Below are positions 1-9,509 of a stretch of DNA of 64,000 nt, in pieces. This stretch comes from CAYVTV01 sp964526475 (GTDB lineage: Bacteria; Bacteroidota; Bacteroidia; Bacteroidales; GCA-2748055): the NCBI GenBank assembly GCA_964526475.1, contig CAZGKF010000011.1, positions 1 to 64,000 of the forward strand, given 5' to 3'. The position numbers were made by a program, and so were the translations under genes. Position 1 is the stretch's first letter, and each line of letters begins with the position of its first letter. A model generated the notes under the pieces. That model saw nothing but the letters and a program-made list of their open reading frames with translations. It was not told where the DNA came from and did no database searches.

Positions 1-71
1 TTGAAATTTTCATTTTTTGCCTATAGTTTCTATCTGCTTTATATTACACACAACGCCCTTATATACTGAAT

Positions 72-117
72 AAAAGTAATATTATCCACCGTAAAATAAA
101 TGGATAACCTTACTTTT
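72..117. terminator. Imperfect hairpin, possible terminator
   Basis: The arms at 72-88 and 101-117 are complementary at 15 of 17 positions around a 12-base AT-rich loop. The hairpin lies about 145 bases beyond the stop of the OmpA-type lipoprotein gene, which points this way. Both outer flanks are A/T runs, so it could end transcription in either direction. I see nothing else in the first 260 bases. Confidence 0.35.
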
Positions 118-260
118 ATGCTCTTTTATCAAATGTAAAAATTATTTTGTAATAATCAAACAGGAGGGAGGTTATTAAAAGCTTTACAAAATGCCGGTAA
201 GCAGTGTGCTTCATCATTTTTATCCGCAAATATTCCTTGCATTACCCGATACTATTCAGC

Positions 261-1253
261 TCAGTTACTTTCCAGGATCCTGAAAAGTTCATCAAGCTTT
301 GGAGTAAGGATGATCTCAGTTCTTCGGTTTTTACGACGGGCTTCCGGTGTCCTGGCAGGATCAACAGGCAGAAATTCGGCATGACCGGCAGCGGTGAGCC
401 TTATTGGGTCAATACGCGTGCCGTTGAGTAAAATCCTGACTATGGAAGTTGCCCGCATTACACTGAGATCCCAGTTATCTTTTATGGCTGCACCCCTCCT
501 GATCGGAACATCATCGGTATGTCCTTCAATCATTATGTTGATATCCGGATTTTGCTCAAGTACTCTGGCAAGCCGTTTTAAAGCATCAACCCCTCTGGCA
601 TCCACTTCTGTACTTCCCGATCTGAACAGGAGTTGCTCTTCCAGCGAAACATAAACCTTGCCGTTTTTAAGTTCTACAGTGAGCCCCTGGCCTTCGAAAC
701 CATATAATGCTTTTGAAACAATTTCCCTGAGCGCATTTACCGCTGAGTCTTTCCTGTTAAGGATACTCTCCAACTCAGCCATTCTTGCATTCCTCGCTTC
801 AAGCTCAGAGCTCAACCGATTAAGATCTTTTCTTTCACCACTGAGAGTCTGTTCCAGTTCCCTGAGCCGATTCTCTTTTTTTTGCAGGTCTTCCTGGGTG
901 GATTGCAGTTGGTTGAGAAGACGACGGGTTTCCCTTGCACTTCCCTGTAAAAGAGCCTCGTTGGCAGCCTGGAGTTCAGTATGCTTTTTATGGAGTCCTT
1001 TAAGATCTGATTGCAACTTTTCCATTTCCTCATACCTTTTCAGGCTGTCTTTTACAAACCGGGTTTTTTCCTGCTCAAAAAGAGACCTGTTAGCCTTCAT
1101 TTCCGTATTTTCAACAGTGAGACGTTCATTTTCTGCCATAAGCTGATTTCTTTCTGTATCCAGTTTATTGCTCTTCTCACTCACTTCTCTGAACTGTTGT
1201 GCAGGAACACAGGAAGACACTGTCAGTATTAAGATTATAATGTAATTTCGCAT
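261..1253 (-). CDS. OmpA-family lipoprotein with long coiled coil
   Basis: This is a 330-residue envelope protein. A short hydrophobic leader ends in a lipobox with Cys15 (TVSSC), so it is probably a lipoprotein. Residues of about 18-175 are rich in E, K, L, Q and R with heptad spacing and should form a long coiled coil. Residues of about 205-320 form an OmpA/MotB C-terminal domain with the peptidoglycan-binding signature EGHTDDVPIR and NWDLSVMRA. The family ties the outer membrane or a periplasmic stalk to peptidoglycan. It is transcribed alone, divergently from the oxidoreductase at 1464. The exact role is unknown; the domain call is firm. Confidence 0.88.
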   Translation of the reverse strand: MRNYIIILILTVSSCVPAQQFREVSEKSNKLDTERNQLMAENERLTVENTEMKANRSLFEQEKTRFVKDSLKRYEEMEKLQSDLKGLHKKHTELQAANEALLQGSARETRRLLNQLQSTQEDLQKKENRLRELEQTLSGERKDLNRLSSELEARNARMAELESILNRKDSAVNALREIVSKALYGFEGQGLTVELKNGKVYVSLEEQLLFRSGSTEVDARGVDALKRLARVLEQNPDINIMIEGHTDDVPIRRGAAIKDNWDLSVMRATSIVRILLNGTRIDPIRLTAAGHAEFLPVDPARTPEARRKNRRTEIILTPKLDELFRILESN

Positions 1254-1463
1254 ATCTTAACTTTTACTTAAATAAACCTGAAAATTAACGAATTATTATA
1301 AAAGGCAGACGGGAAGATATTAACAGGAGTGACAAATTATATGATAGAAACCATATAAATAGTTTATAAAAGCCATTTTGACTGGTTTATTATTTTATAT
1401 TATTTTTATTGATCTGATAGACGGCATAAAATTAATTTTTAATAATACTTAAAAGCTCATATA

Positions 1464-2660
1464 ATGAAAAAAATAACACTTCTTGGAACCGGTCTGATCG
1501 GTATGTTCTACACCATGTCGCTTCATTCTCAGCGAAGGAAGGACCTAATCCATACTGTTTGTTCCGTTCCTGAGGAATCTGCCAGGGAGTTTGCAAAAAA
1601 ATGGAATATCCCAAATTATACGACTGACATGAAAGAAGCGATTGAAGATCCGGAAACAGAGATTGTAATTGTAGGGCTTCCTAATCATTTGCATAAAAAA
1701 GCCATTCTTATGGCATGTGAAGCGAAGAAACATGTTTTATGCACCAAACCACTGGCATTAAATGCTCGTGAAGCAAAAGATATTCTGGATGCAGTGGAAA
1801 AGGCTGGTGTTTTTCACGGATACCTGGAAGATCTGGTTTACACTCCTAAAACATTAAAAGCTATTGAAATGGTTCAAAACGGAGCATGCGGGCGGATTTT
1901 ATGGACGCGTTCGCGGGAAGCACATCCGGGTCCTCACAGCGACTGGTTCTGGAAAAAGGAGTTTTCCGGGGGAGGGGCGATGATTGATATGGGATGCCAT
2001 TGTATTGAGATTGGAAGAAATTTTATTGGAAAGGATATAAAACCAGTGGAAGTTATATGCTGGGCTGAGACACAAATTAAACCTATTGAAGCGGAAGATC
2101 ATGCTATCGCGCTAATAAAATATGAGAACGGAGCAATATCTCAGGTGGAGGCAAGCTGGAACTTCAGAGGAGGAATGGATTTGAGGGATGAAGTATCGGG
2201 GAGTGAAGGTGCCATAAGACTTGATCATTGGCTGAGAACAGGGTTTGAAGTATTTACTACCGGAAATACAAATAAATATGTTTCCGAAAAGTCGGAGAGT
2301 GATGCGGGATGGCTATTCCCGGTAGGCGACGAAGTTAATGCACTTGGGTATGACCATATGTTTACTGATATGCTCGACTCCCTGGAGCAAAATAAAGAGC
2401 CTATGGAAACATTCTATGACGGATATATCATTAATGCAATTATTGATGCATGTTACAAATCAGCAAAGTCAAAAAAATGGGAGCCTGTTGAACTGGAAGT
2501 ATGGAGAGGGAAAGAAGGTGTTTCAGCGGGTGTGGAATTAACAGAATTTGACGAAAATCATTTTCTGATAAAAAGGGAAAAAATGCCTGATGGGAAGGTT
2601 AAGTGCATGTTAAAAGAGAAATCAACAGGAAATATCACAGAGAAAGTTATTTCCCTTTAG
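1464..2660 (+). CDS. Gfo/Idh/MocA family oxidoreductase
   Basis: This is a 398-residue NAD(P)-dependent dehydrogenase of the Gfo/Idh/MocA fold. The N-terminal Rossmann fold begins with the dinucleotide motif GTGLIG at about residues 8-13. The family's EKP motif appears as CTKPLALN near residue 95. The C-terminal substrate domain contains GGGAMIDMGCHCIE, which holds the usual acid and histidine pair of the active site. Members oxidise or reduce sugars, inositols and related polyols; the substrate cannot be read from sequence. It is monocistronic, with a long AT-rich leader upstream. Confidence 0.88.
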   Translation: MKKITLLGTGLIGMFYTMSLHSQRRKDLIHTVCSVPEESAREFAKKWNIPNYTTDMKEAIEDPETEIVIVGLPNHLHKKAILMACEAKKHVLCTKPLALNAREAKDILDAVEKAGVFHGYLEDLVYTPKTLKAIEMVQNGACGRILWTRSREAHPGPHSDWFWKKEFSGGGAMIDMGCHCIEIGRNFIGKDIKPVEVICWAETQIKPIEAEDHAIALIKYENGAISQVEASWNFRGGMDLRDEVSGSEGAIRLDHWLRTGFEVFTTGNTNKYVSEKSESDAGWLFPVGDEVNALGYDHMFTDMLDSLEQNKEPMETFYDGYIINAIIDACYKSAKSKKWEPVELEVWRGKEGVSAGVELTEFDENHFLIKREKMPDGKVKCMLKEKSTGNITEKVISL

Positions 2661-2718
2661 ATTCATTTTTTTTCTTTTATGACAGGTATTATTCCAGAGT
2701 TTTCCTGACCCCCGTTAT

Positions 2719-3315
2719 TCAGTAATTCAATAAGAAGTACATCAGCTTTTGTAAGGCTTTAGCCCTGTGGCTTATCCTGTTTTTTTCGGAGAGGGACATC
2801 TCTGCAAAGCTTGTATTGTATCCTTCAGGACAAAATACAGGGTCATAACCGAAACCATTATCGCCGGTTTTCTGAGTTAAAATTTCACCTTCAGCAATTC
2901 CCTCAAAAAGGTATTCTCTCCCGTCCATAATAAGACAAATTACTGTTCTGAACCTTGCTTTTCTGTTGGGTTTATTTTCGAGTTTCTCAAGAAGTTTTTT
3001 AATATTACCTTCTGTTACCGGCATATCAGGATAAACAGGCACTCCGGTTCTGGAGTATCTTGCAGACAACACCCCTGGTTCTCCTTTTAAGGTATCGGTT
3101 TCAAGTCCTGTATCATCAGCAAAACAGTTTTTTTCAAGTTTCTTATAGATGAACCAGGCTTTCTGGGAGGCATTTTCTTCAAGTGTATCGAAATCCTCAG
3201 GAATATCATCGGTAATGCCCGATTCTTCAAGGCCTTTTATTATGAATTTACTGCCGGCTAGCGCCCTGATCTCTTCAAGTTTGTGCAGGTTGTTCGATGC
3301 AAAGATAAGTTCCAT
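2719..3315 (-). CDS. rdgB: XTP/dITP diphosphatase (RdgB/HAM1)
   Basis: This 198-residue protein hydrolyses non-canonical purine triphosphates (ITP, dITP, XTP) to monophosphates, which keeps them out of DNA and RNA. The N-terminal SNNLHKLEEI, the metal site FADDTGLETDTL and the C-terminal GFGYDPVF and SHRAKAL motifs are all present. Length is normal for the family. The start lies 3 bases after the stop of the universal stress protein gene on the same strand, so the two are probably cotranscribed. Confidence 0.95.
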   Translation of the reverse strand: MELIFASNNLHKLEEIRALAGSKFIIKGLEESGITDDIPEDFDTLEENASQKAWFIYKKLEKNCFADDTGLETDTLKGEPGVLSARYSRTGVPVYPDMPVTEGNIKKLLEKLENKPNRKARFRTVICLIMDGREYLFEGIAEGEILTQKTGDNGFGYDPVFCPEGYNTSFAEMSLSEKNRISHRAKALQKLMYFLLNY

Positions 3316-3318
3316 CTA

Positions 3319-4155
3319 TTATCCACCTGAAGCACTGAATCCGCCGGAAAGTTTTACAGGTCTCGGGTTGATGCACATTACAGGGAGCTTTTCAGGATTT
3401 GCCAGAATATATTGCTCTTTTGCCCCCAGTAAGTAATCCAGGAAGGTTATGTTTCTTGTGGTAATTACGAGGATCATATCCGCTTCCTTTTCCCTTGCAA
3501 AACTCACAACCTCATTTTCAAAACTTTTTTTTCCTTTGGCAACATGCAATTCGTATTCAATATTGTTGTTCTTAAAATATTTTTCCGTGAAATGAAGATT
3601 TGATGCCACACTTCTCCTGAATCCCTTGTCAGAAACTTTACTACGCAAAACAAGAATTTTTGGCTTGAAATGTTTTGACAAATAACCAACCCAGAAAACC
3701 TGTTCTTTCGTTTCACTTCTGAAATCAACAGGAAAAACAATAGTTCCGTAACCTGGTTTTTTGGGTTTATCCTGAACAACAACAAAAGGAACCTTTGAGT
3801 TTACAATTACTTTCAGGGCATAACTCCCGAAAAGTTTTTGTGCTCCCTTTCTTCCATGAGTTCCCATTACGATCATTTCCGCTTTAAGCTCATTTGCAGA
3901 TTCGCCAATGGATGTAAAAATATTTCCGGTAGCAATTCGGGGTGAAGTATTTACCCCATATTCGACCCTAAGCTCAGCACATTTCTTTTGAAGCTTAAGG
4001 TTTGCTTCTTTAATGTTCTTATTGTCGGCGACAACATGAAGAAGAACTATCTCTTTCTTAAAAACATTTGCAATGATTAATGCATGTTCGAATGCATTTT
4101 CAGCAACCTGGGTATAATCCCATGGTACAATAATTGGCTTCTGGATGTTTTCCAT
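3319..4155 (-). CDS. Universal stress protein, two tandem Usp domains
   Basis: This is a 278-residue cytoplasmic protein with two Usp domains. The first (about 8-140) starts with IIVPWDYTQVAENA and ends with a glycine-rich ATP-binding loop, MGTHGRKGAQKLFGS. The second (about 150-270) is more divergent and lacks a clear loop. Tandem Usp proteins of this length are common in Bacteroidota and usually respond to stress or energy state. It is the first gene of a two-gene unit with rdgB, divergent from the adenylate cyclase gene. Confidence 0.88.
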   Translation of the reverse strand: MENIQKPIIVPWDYTQVAENAFEHALIIANVFKKEIVLLHVVADNKNIKEANLKLQKKCAELRVEYGVNTSPRIATGNIFTSIGESANELKAEMIVMGTHGRKGAQKLFGSYALKVIVNSKVPFVVVQDKPKKPGYGTIVFPVDFRSETKEQVFWVGYLSKHFKPKILVLRSKVSDKGFRRSVASNLHFTEKYFKNNNIEYELHVAKGKKSFENEVVSFAREKEADMILVITTRNITFLDYLLGAKEQYILANPEKLPVMCINPRPVKLSGGFSASGG

Positions 4156-4201
4156 AAATCGGGGATTTATAGATTAGTTTATAGTTTATAGAATATTTGA
4201 T

Positions 4202-4209
4202 TAATTTTG
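4202..4209 (+). promoter_or_regulatory. Candidate -7 element for the cyclase gene
   Basis: TAATTTTG fits the Bacteroidota -7 consensus TAnnTTTG. It lies 38 bases before the ATG at 4248. No convincing -33 TTTG is seen, and the region is very AT-rich, so this is tentative. Confidence 0.3.
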
Positions 4210-4247
4210 GTTCAATAAAAAACTGAATTTCTTTGACCTCACAAGTT

Positions 4248-6368
4248 ATGAATTTATTTAATGACTTGGTTAAAATAAGAATTATTTTTTTAATAGCAAT
4301 TCTTCAATGTGTAACCGGAAGTCTCACATTTTCACAAACCAATCAGTTTATTGATCCTGTTTCAATTAGTCGGTCTGCTTTAGAGCTGATAGCGGATAGC
4401 ATGCCTGTTAATATAAGGTTTACCAATAAGGGTTTTATTATTTTCCTATCCGGAAACTCGGTTATAGTTTCAGATAGTGACAACCGGGAACAATTTGTTT
4501 TTCACGAGAATCCATACCTTCTTGAAGGCAATACATATGTTTATTATTATACAAGCAGTGATGCCGGATACTTTTATTCTGACACTTTAAATAAGTTTGT
4601 TTGCAAATCATATCAGGATCATTTCCGTTTTCCATTTACCAGGATAAATGAGATGCATACTTTTAATGATGCATTATATTTAAAAGCAGATTCTTCATTA
4701 TTTCAGATCAGAAATAAAAAGCTCCGGTTAATTGACCCTGAGTTCCAAAATGGCAGATTTCTTTCTTCCGAGAATCATTTATTTATTTTTAAACCCGGGT
4801 ACGGCATTATTAGAGTTGATGATAATTTTCCCGGTTCAGAATATACTTCTTTAGGACGATTTATCCCCGATTTATTAATTCCTTTTCCGGAAGGATATAT
4901 TCTCTATGCATCAGAAAATAATCGCTTTTTAATATTAAAGGAGAAAGAGAACTATAAAGTAAGACTTCCAGTATATAGAAAGTGGTGGTTTTTCACCCTG
5001 CTTATTGTGATTTCATTCCTCATTATGTTTATTGCATATAAGAGATTAATATATAAGTACTTGAGAATGCCACCTCCTGTACAGGAATATCCGGTCTCTG
5101 AGCTTGTAACAAAGGAGCTTCCAAAATCTGAATTGTTTTCACAGACTTTAAAACCTGTTCCGGCTGATAAATCCAAATGGGAAAAATACGAAGTAGCAAC
5201 GGTTTTGTTTTCAGATATACAGGGTTTTACTAAAATTGCGGAACAAATGAACCCGGAGATGCTAATTGATGAGCTTGACAGGTTCTTCTTTCATTTTGAT
5301 TCTGTATGTGAGAAATATGGTATCGAAAAAATTAAAACTATAGGGGATGCATATATGGCTGCAGGGGGCATACCTCAGCAAAGCAGTACCAATCCTGTTG
5401 AGGTTGTTCTTGCAGCATTGGAGATGCTGAATTATATGAAGCAATTAAAAAATTCAAAAACTGATATCTGGGATCTGAGAATTGGAATTCACTCCGGTCC
5501 GGTAATTGGAGGAATCATAGGTCATAAAAAAAGAAGTTATGATATATGGGGAGATACGGTTAATACCGCCAGCAGAATGGAATCATCAGGAGAACCAGGC
5601 AGGATAAATATCTCGGGTACTACATTTAATATAATTAAGGAGTTCTTCATTTGTGAATACAGAGGTAAACTTCCTGTCAAATACAAGGGGAATATAGATA
5701 TGTATTTTGTCAAAGGACTTCGCCCGGAACTTTCTGTTAATCTCGGGTCTGTTCCTAACAGGATTTTTTATTTCAAGCTTCAGCAATTACGGCTAAATGA
5801 CCTTGAGAATTTTATTTTTAACAGGCTTGAATCGGAAATGCCACGAAATTTATATTTTCATACTATCCAGTATATTAAGCATCTTTATTCTTATTCTGAA
5901 TTATTATCAAAAGCTGAGAGTCTTAACCTGGAAGAGGAAATCATTATTAAAACTTCAGTACTATTTTTATTTACGGGACTTGCGGGTACATATCAGAGCT
6001 TTGAGAATAAATCGGCAGATTATGCAAGACAACTCCTTCCCGGTTATAAATTCAGTGATAAACAAATAAATAGTATTTATAACCTTATTCTCTTTTCAAA
6101 AATTCAGGAAGAGCCCCAAAATGTTCTGGAGAAGATTATGCATGATGTGGTAACTGAATTTTACGGCCGGGCTGATTATATTACTCTATATAAATTGTTG
6201 TTTCTTGAGGTAAATGAGAACACAGGCAAGTTGATAATTTCAAAATGGAAGGAACAGCAGATCAGAAAGTTAAAAGGGCATCAATACTACACTCTTTCAG
6301 GAAGACGCTTAAGGGAAATATCCGGTGAGCAGCAGATCAGTAATATTGAACTTGATGAGTGGCAATAA
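4248..6368 (+). CDS. Membrane adenylate cyclase (class III) with degenerate HD-like tail
   Basis: The protein has about 706 residues. An N-terminal hydrophobic leader is followed by a roughly 220-residue sensor region, probably periplasmic, and one membrane segment near residues 246-266. A class III cyclase domain follows at about 315-490. It has both metal aspartates (LFSDIQGFT, KTIGDAYMA), the Lys and Asp of adenine specificity (IKTIGDAY, YDIWGD) and the catalytic NTASRM. cAMP is therefore the likely product. The last 170 residues follow the layout of an HD phosphohydrolase (FHTIQY, then LFLFTG where LFHDTG is expected, then an SADYA segment), but most metal ligands are lost. I chose ATG 4248 over an in-frame TTG 15 bases upstream. 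Confidence 0.85.
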   Translation: MNLFNDLVKIRIIFLIAILQCVTGSLTFSQTNQFIDPVSISRSALELIADSMPVNIRFTNKGFIIFLSGNSVIVSDSDNREQFVFHENPYLLEGNTYVYYYTSSDAGYFYSDTLNKFVCKSYQDHFRFPFTRINEMHTFNDALYLKADSSLFQIRNKKLRLIDPEFQNGRFLSSENHLFIFKPGYGIIRVDDNFPGSEYTSLGRFIPDLLIPFPEGYILYASENNRFLILKEKENYKVRLPVYRKWWFFTLLIVISFLIMFIAYKRLIYKYLRMPPPVQEYPVSELVTKELPKSELFSQTLKPVPADKSKWEKYEVATVLFSDIQGFTKIAEQMNPEMLIDELDRFFFHFDSVCEKYGIEKIKTIGDAYMAAGGIPQQSSTNPVEVVLAALEMLNYMKQLKNSKTDIWDLRIGIHSGPVIGGIIGHKKRSYDIWGDTVNTASRMESSGEPGRINISGTTFNIIKEFFICEYRGKLPVKYKGNIDMYFVKGLRPELSVNLGSVPNRIFYFKLQQLRLNDLENFIFNRLESEMPRNLYFHTIQYIKHLYSYSELLSKAESLNLEEEIIIKTSVLFLFTGLAGTYQSFENKSADYARQLLPGYKFSDKQINSIYNLILFSKIQEEPQNVLEKIMHDVVTEFYGRADYITLYKLLFLEVNENTGKLIISKWKEQQIRKLKGHQYYTLSGRRLREISGEQQISNIELDEWQ

Positions 6369-6394
6369 ACAATTGTACAACATTATTTTTATTC

Positions 6395-6425
6395 TTGGCT
6401 CTGTTCGCTTTATTTCGTATTTTTG
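6395..6425 (+). promoter_or_regulatory. Candidate Bacteroidota promoter for ilvE
   Basis: TTG at 6395 is followed after 20 bases by TATTTTTG at 6418-6425. This fits the -33/-7 pattern of the Bacteroidota primary sigma factor. The ATG of ilvE is 40 bases further on. Confidence 0.45.
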
Positions 6426-6464
6426 ACTTTCTAAACAAATCATTCCACTTTTTAATATAGTTAT

Positions 6465-7484
6465 ATGGAAATTGAATGGGGACACCTGGGTTTTGGATAC
6501 AGAAAAACCGATTATAATGCTCGTTGTTACCACCGAGACGGAAAATGGGGGGAACTGGAAATTACTTCTTCTGAATTCATTAATATTCATATTTCGGCCA
6601 CATGTCTGCATTATGGGCAGGAGGCTTTTGAAGGCTTAAAAGCATATAAGGGGAAGGACGGGAAAGTCAGGATCTTCAGATGGCAGGAAAATTTAAAAAG
6701 AATGAAGACCTCGGCAGAAGGAATAATGATGGCTGAAGTCCCCGGGGAACTCTTTCATAAGGCCATTACCACTGTTATTCGTTATAATTACCATTATATT
6801 CCTCCTTACGGAACAGGAGCATCCTTATATATAAGGCCATTATTGCTTGGCGTAGGTCCGGAAATTGGTGTAAAACCCTCGAAAGACTATCTCTTTATTG
6901 TTTTTGTTATGCCTGTAGGGCCTTATTTCAAGGATGGATTTAAACCCGTTGATCTTATGATTTGCAGGGAATTCGACAGGGCAGCACCTTTGGGAACGGG
7001 AAGTATTAAGGTAGGGGGTAATTATGCAGCCAGCCTGAGATCTGTATTTAAAGCTCATGATTTAGGATATGCAACTGCCATGTATCTTGATGCAAAGGAA
7101 AAGAAATATATTGACGAATGTGGTCCTGCAAATTTTTATGGTATAAAAGGAAATACTTTTGTAACGCCAAAATCGGGTTCTATTCTTCCATCCGTTACAA
7201 ATAAGAGTATACAGGAGCTTGCAGAGGATATGGGAATGAAGGTGGAAAGAAGGCCTGTTCCTGTTGAGGAACTGGCAGAATTCGATGAGGCGGGAACCTG
7301 TGGGACTGCAGCTGTTATCACTCCTATCAGAAAGATTGTTGATGTTGACAAAAATGTTATTTATGAAATAAGTAAGGATGGAAATCCCGGGCCTTTTTCA
7401 ACCAGACTTTACGAAAAACTTGTTGCTATACAATATGGGGAAGAGCCTGATACGTTTGGCTGGACGGAGGTTATAAGTCCATAG
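6465..7484 (+). CDS. ilvE: Branched-chain amino acid aminotransferase
   Basis: This 339-residue PLP enzyme of fold type IV moves the amino group between glutamate and the keto acids of Val, Leu and Ile. The motifs are the PLP lysine in GSIKVGGNYAAS, GPANFYGIKGN, and EAGTCGTAAVITPI near the C-terminus. Length matches the long (eukaryote-like, about 340-residue) IlvE subfamily common in Bacteroidota. The gene appears to be transcribed alone from the promoter at 6395. Confidence 0.93.
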   Translation: MEIEWGHLGFGYRKTDYNARCYHRDGKWGELEITSSEFINIHISATCLHYGQEAFEGLKAYKGKDGKVRIFRWQENLKRMKTSAEGIMMAEVPGELFHKAITTVIRYNYHYIPPYGTGASLYIRPLLLGVGPEIGVKPSKDYLFIVFVMPVGPYFKDGFKPVDLMICREFDRAAPLGTGSIKVGGNYAASLRSVFKAHDLGYATAMYLDAKEKKYIDECGPANFYGIKGNTFVTPKSGSILPSVTNKSIQELAEDMGMKVERRPVPVEELAEFDEAGTCGTAAVITPIRKIVDVDKNVIYEISKDGNPGPFSTRLYEKLVAIQYGEEPDTFGWTEVISP

Positions 7485-7513
7485 ATATATTTTACTTTTA
7501 CTTTCAATTTTAT

Positions 7514-7521
7514 TACCTTTG
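7514..7521 (+). promoter_or_regulatory. Candidate -7 element for the ftsX gene run
   Basis: TACCTTTG matches TAnnTTTG and lies 23 bases before the ftsX ATG. No clear -33 TTG is visible at the proper distance. It would drive ftsX, the DUF3098 gene, uppP and truB. Confidence 0.45.
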
Positions 7522-7544
7522 ACGCTCGCATTAAGCTTTTCTCA

Positions 7545-8423
7545 ATGAATAGTAAAGAAAATAAGCTTCAACGAAGGCGTCTTACCAGTTCATATATCAC
7601 AACTGTAATCAGTATTTCGCTGGTTTTATTTCTTATAGGAATAGTCGGGTTTTTAATTCTTAATGCCCGTAGTCTTAGCATTCAGGTGAAAGAAAATATT
7701 GGGATTAATATTGAGTTAAAGGATAATTTAAGGGAAGCTGATGTACAACAAGTCAAGAAAATCCTTGACGCTAAAAGTTATGTGAGAAGCACCCTTTATG
7801 TTTCAAAAGAGCTGGCTGCGGCAGAAACACAGAAAGCTCTTGGGGAGGATTTCCTGGAATTTCTGGGATACAATCCATTGCCTGCATTAATAAAGGTGAA
7901 GCTTATAGCTCCTTATGCCAATCCTGACAGTATATTTAATATTGAAAAAGAAATCAGATCTTTCCCGCAGATACAGGATATATATTATAAAAAGACTCTT
8001 CTTCACGAAATAAATGATAATATCAGAAAGATAACTTTTGTGTTTCTTCTTTTTAGTCTTTTGCTTTTTATTATTTCTCTCACCCTCATCAATAATACAA
8101 TCAGAATTTCAGTTTATTCAAAGCGATTTTTAATACATACCATGCAATTGGTTGGGGCAACAAAGGGTTTTATACGCAGACCTTTTATATTCGCCGGAAT
8201 GTGGCATGGATTTTTATCGGCTCTTATTGCTTCTGGTTTACTAATTTTAAGTATTTACTTAGCACAAAAGCAAATATCTGATATAGCTGAACTTATCGAT
8301 CCGGATATCCTTGGAATGTTGTTTTTGTTTATATTTTTACTCGGAATAATAATCACTACAGTTTCCACGTTTTTTGCAGTAAACAGATATTTAAACCTTG
8401 AAAAAGACAAATTGTATTTTTAA
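7545..8423 (+). CDS. ftsX: Cell division permease-like protein FtsX
   Basis: This 292-residue membrane protein has the FtsX layout: one N-terminal membrane helix (about 22-42), an extracytoplasmic domain of about 110 residues, and three further helices after residue 165. With the ATPase FtsE it transmits signals to peptidoglycan hydrolases at the septum. No ftsE is adjacent, which is usual in Bacteroidota. It is the first of four closely spaced genes. Confidence 0.9.
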   Translation: MNSKENKLQRRRLTSSYITTVISISLVLFLIGIVGFLILNARSLSIQVKENIGINIELKDNLREADVQQVKKILDAKSYVRSTLYVSKELAAAETQKALGEDFLEFLGYNPLPALIKVKLIAPYANPDSIFNIEKEIRSFPQIQDIYYKKTLLHEINDNIRKITFVFLLFSLLLFIISLTLINNTIRISVYSKRFLIHTMQLVGATKGFIRRPFIFAGMWHGFLSALIASGLLILSIYLAQKQISDIAELIDPDILGMLFLFIFLLGIIITTVSTFFAVNRYLNLEKDKLYF

Positions 8424-8446
8424 AGATTTCTATACAATATAAAAAT

Positions 8447-8695
8447 ATGAAAAAAGAGCCCTCAGTTAATAAACCGGATTTCCCTCTGACAAAGAAGAAT
8501 TATAAACTGGTGATTATAGGATTCATAATAATTCTTCTCGGATACATCCTTATGATAGGAGGAGGATCTGATGACCCAAATATTTTTAAGGAAGAGGAAT
8601 TATTTAGTTTCAGAAGGATAACCCTGGCTCCGATGTTAATACTATTCGGTTTTGCGTTTGAGTTCTATGCCATCCTGAAGAAAACAAAGGAGTAA
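8447..8695 (+). CDS. DUF3098 two-helix membrane protein
   Basis: This small 82-residue protein has two membrane segments (about 22-40 and 60-77) separated by a polar stretch with GGGSDDPN. This matches the DUF3098 family, found almost only in Bacteroidota and usually placed between ftsX and uppP, as here. The function is unknown. The conserved position suggests an accessory role in envelope or division processes. Confidence 0.85.
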   Translation: MKKEPSVNKPDFPLTKKNYKLVIIGFIIILLGYILMIGGGSDDPNIFKEEELFSFRRITLAPMLILFGFAFEFYAILKKTKE

Positions 8696-8710
8696 ATCCA
8701 GAGCATTTAT

Positions 8711-9496
8711 ATGAGTTTAGTGGAAGCAATTATACTTGGTATTCTGCAGGGCTTAACGGAATTTCTTCCTGTAAGCAGCAGCGGGCATCTGGAACTTGGA
8801 AAAGCTCTGCTTAACGTTGATTTAAAAGATGATATGACTTTCACTCTTTTGCTTCACGGAGCTACTGTAATAAGTACTTTATTTGTTTTTTCAGGTGAAA
8901 TATTTGAACTCCTTAAAGAAAGTTTTCGCTTCAGATACAACGATTCTTTGATATATCTCCTGAAATTAATTGTTTCTATGATCCCTGTACTTTTGATAGG
9001 GATATTTCTGAAAGATTTTGTGGGATCATTTTTCACTGGAAGAATTGGTTTTGTCGGGTTTATGCTGCTCCTTACTGCTACTTTTCTTCTAGCTACGAAA
9101 TTTATTAAAAAAGAAGGGATTAATAATATACCATATGTTCATGCTTTTATTATTGGCATAGCTCAGGCCTTAGCTGTACTTCCGGGAATTTCCAGATCAG
9201 GAATTACTATTTCTGCAGGTTTATTGCTTGGAAACAAGAGGGAGGAAGTTGCCCGGTTTTCTTTTCTTATGGTACTTGTTCCCATTATAGGGGCAAATTT
9301 GCTGGAGATATTCCGATCTGAAACGAATTTACAGACAGACTTTCCCATATATATTTATATAGCCGGATTTTCTGCTGCCTTATTTTCCGGCGTATTTGCC
9401 TGTAAGTGGATGATCAGTCTTGTTAAGAAAGGGAATTTGGTTTATTTTGCTGCATATTGTTTTATTATTGGTCTTATTTCTATTTTTTTTGCCTAA
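8711..9496 (+). CDS. uppP: Undecaprenyl-diphosphate phosphatase (BacA type)
   Basis: This is a 261-residue integral membrane enzyme that dephosphorylates undecaprenyl diphosphate and recycles the lipid carrier for peptidoglycan and surface glycans. Both signature motifs are present: GLTEFLPVSSSGHLELG at about residues 15-31, and PGISRSGITISAGLLLG in the second half. About seven or eight membrane segments can be seen. It starts 15 bases after the DUF3098 gene. Confidence 0.95.
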   Translation: MSLVEAIILGILQGLTEFLPVSSSGHLELGKALLNVDLKDDMTFTLLLHGATVISTLFVFSGEIFELLKESFRFRYNDSLIYLLKLIVSMIPVLLIGIFLKDFVGSFFTGRIGFVGFMLLLTATFLLATKFIKKEGINNIPYVHAFIIGIAQALAVLPGISRSGITISAGLLLGNKREEVARFSFLMVLVPIIGANLLEIFRSETNLQTDFPIYIYIAGFSAALFSGVFACKWMISLVKKGNLVYFAAYCFIIGLISIFFA

Positions 9497-9509
9497 TGAA
9501 GAAGAGTGA

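Noticed and set aside
658..1146. Serine-rich 162-residue plus-strand frame
   Set aside because: It lies antisense to the coiled-coil part of the OmpA-type lipoprotein; its odd composition comes from that strand.
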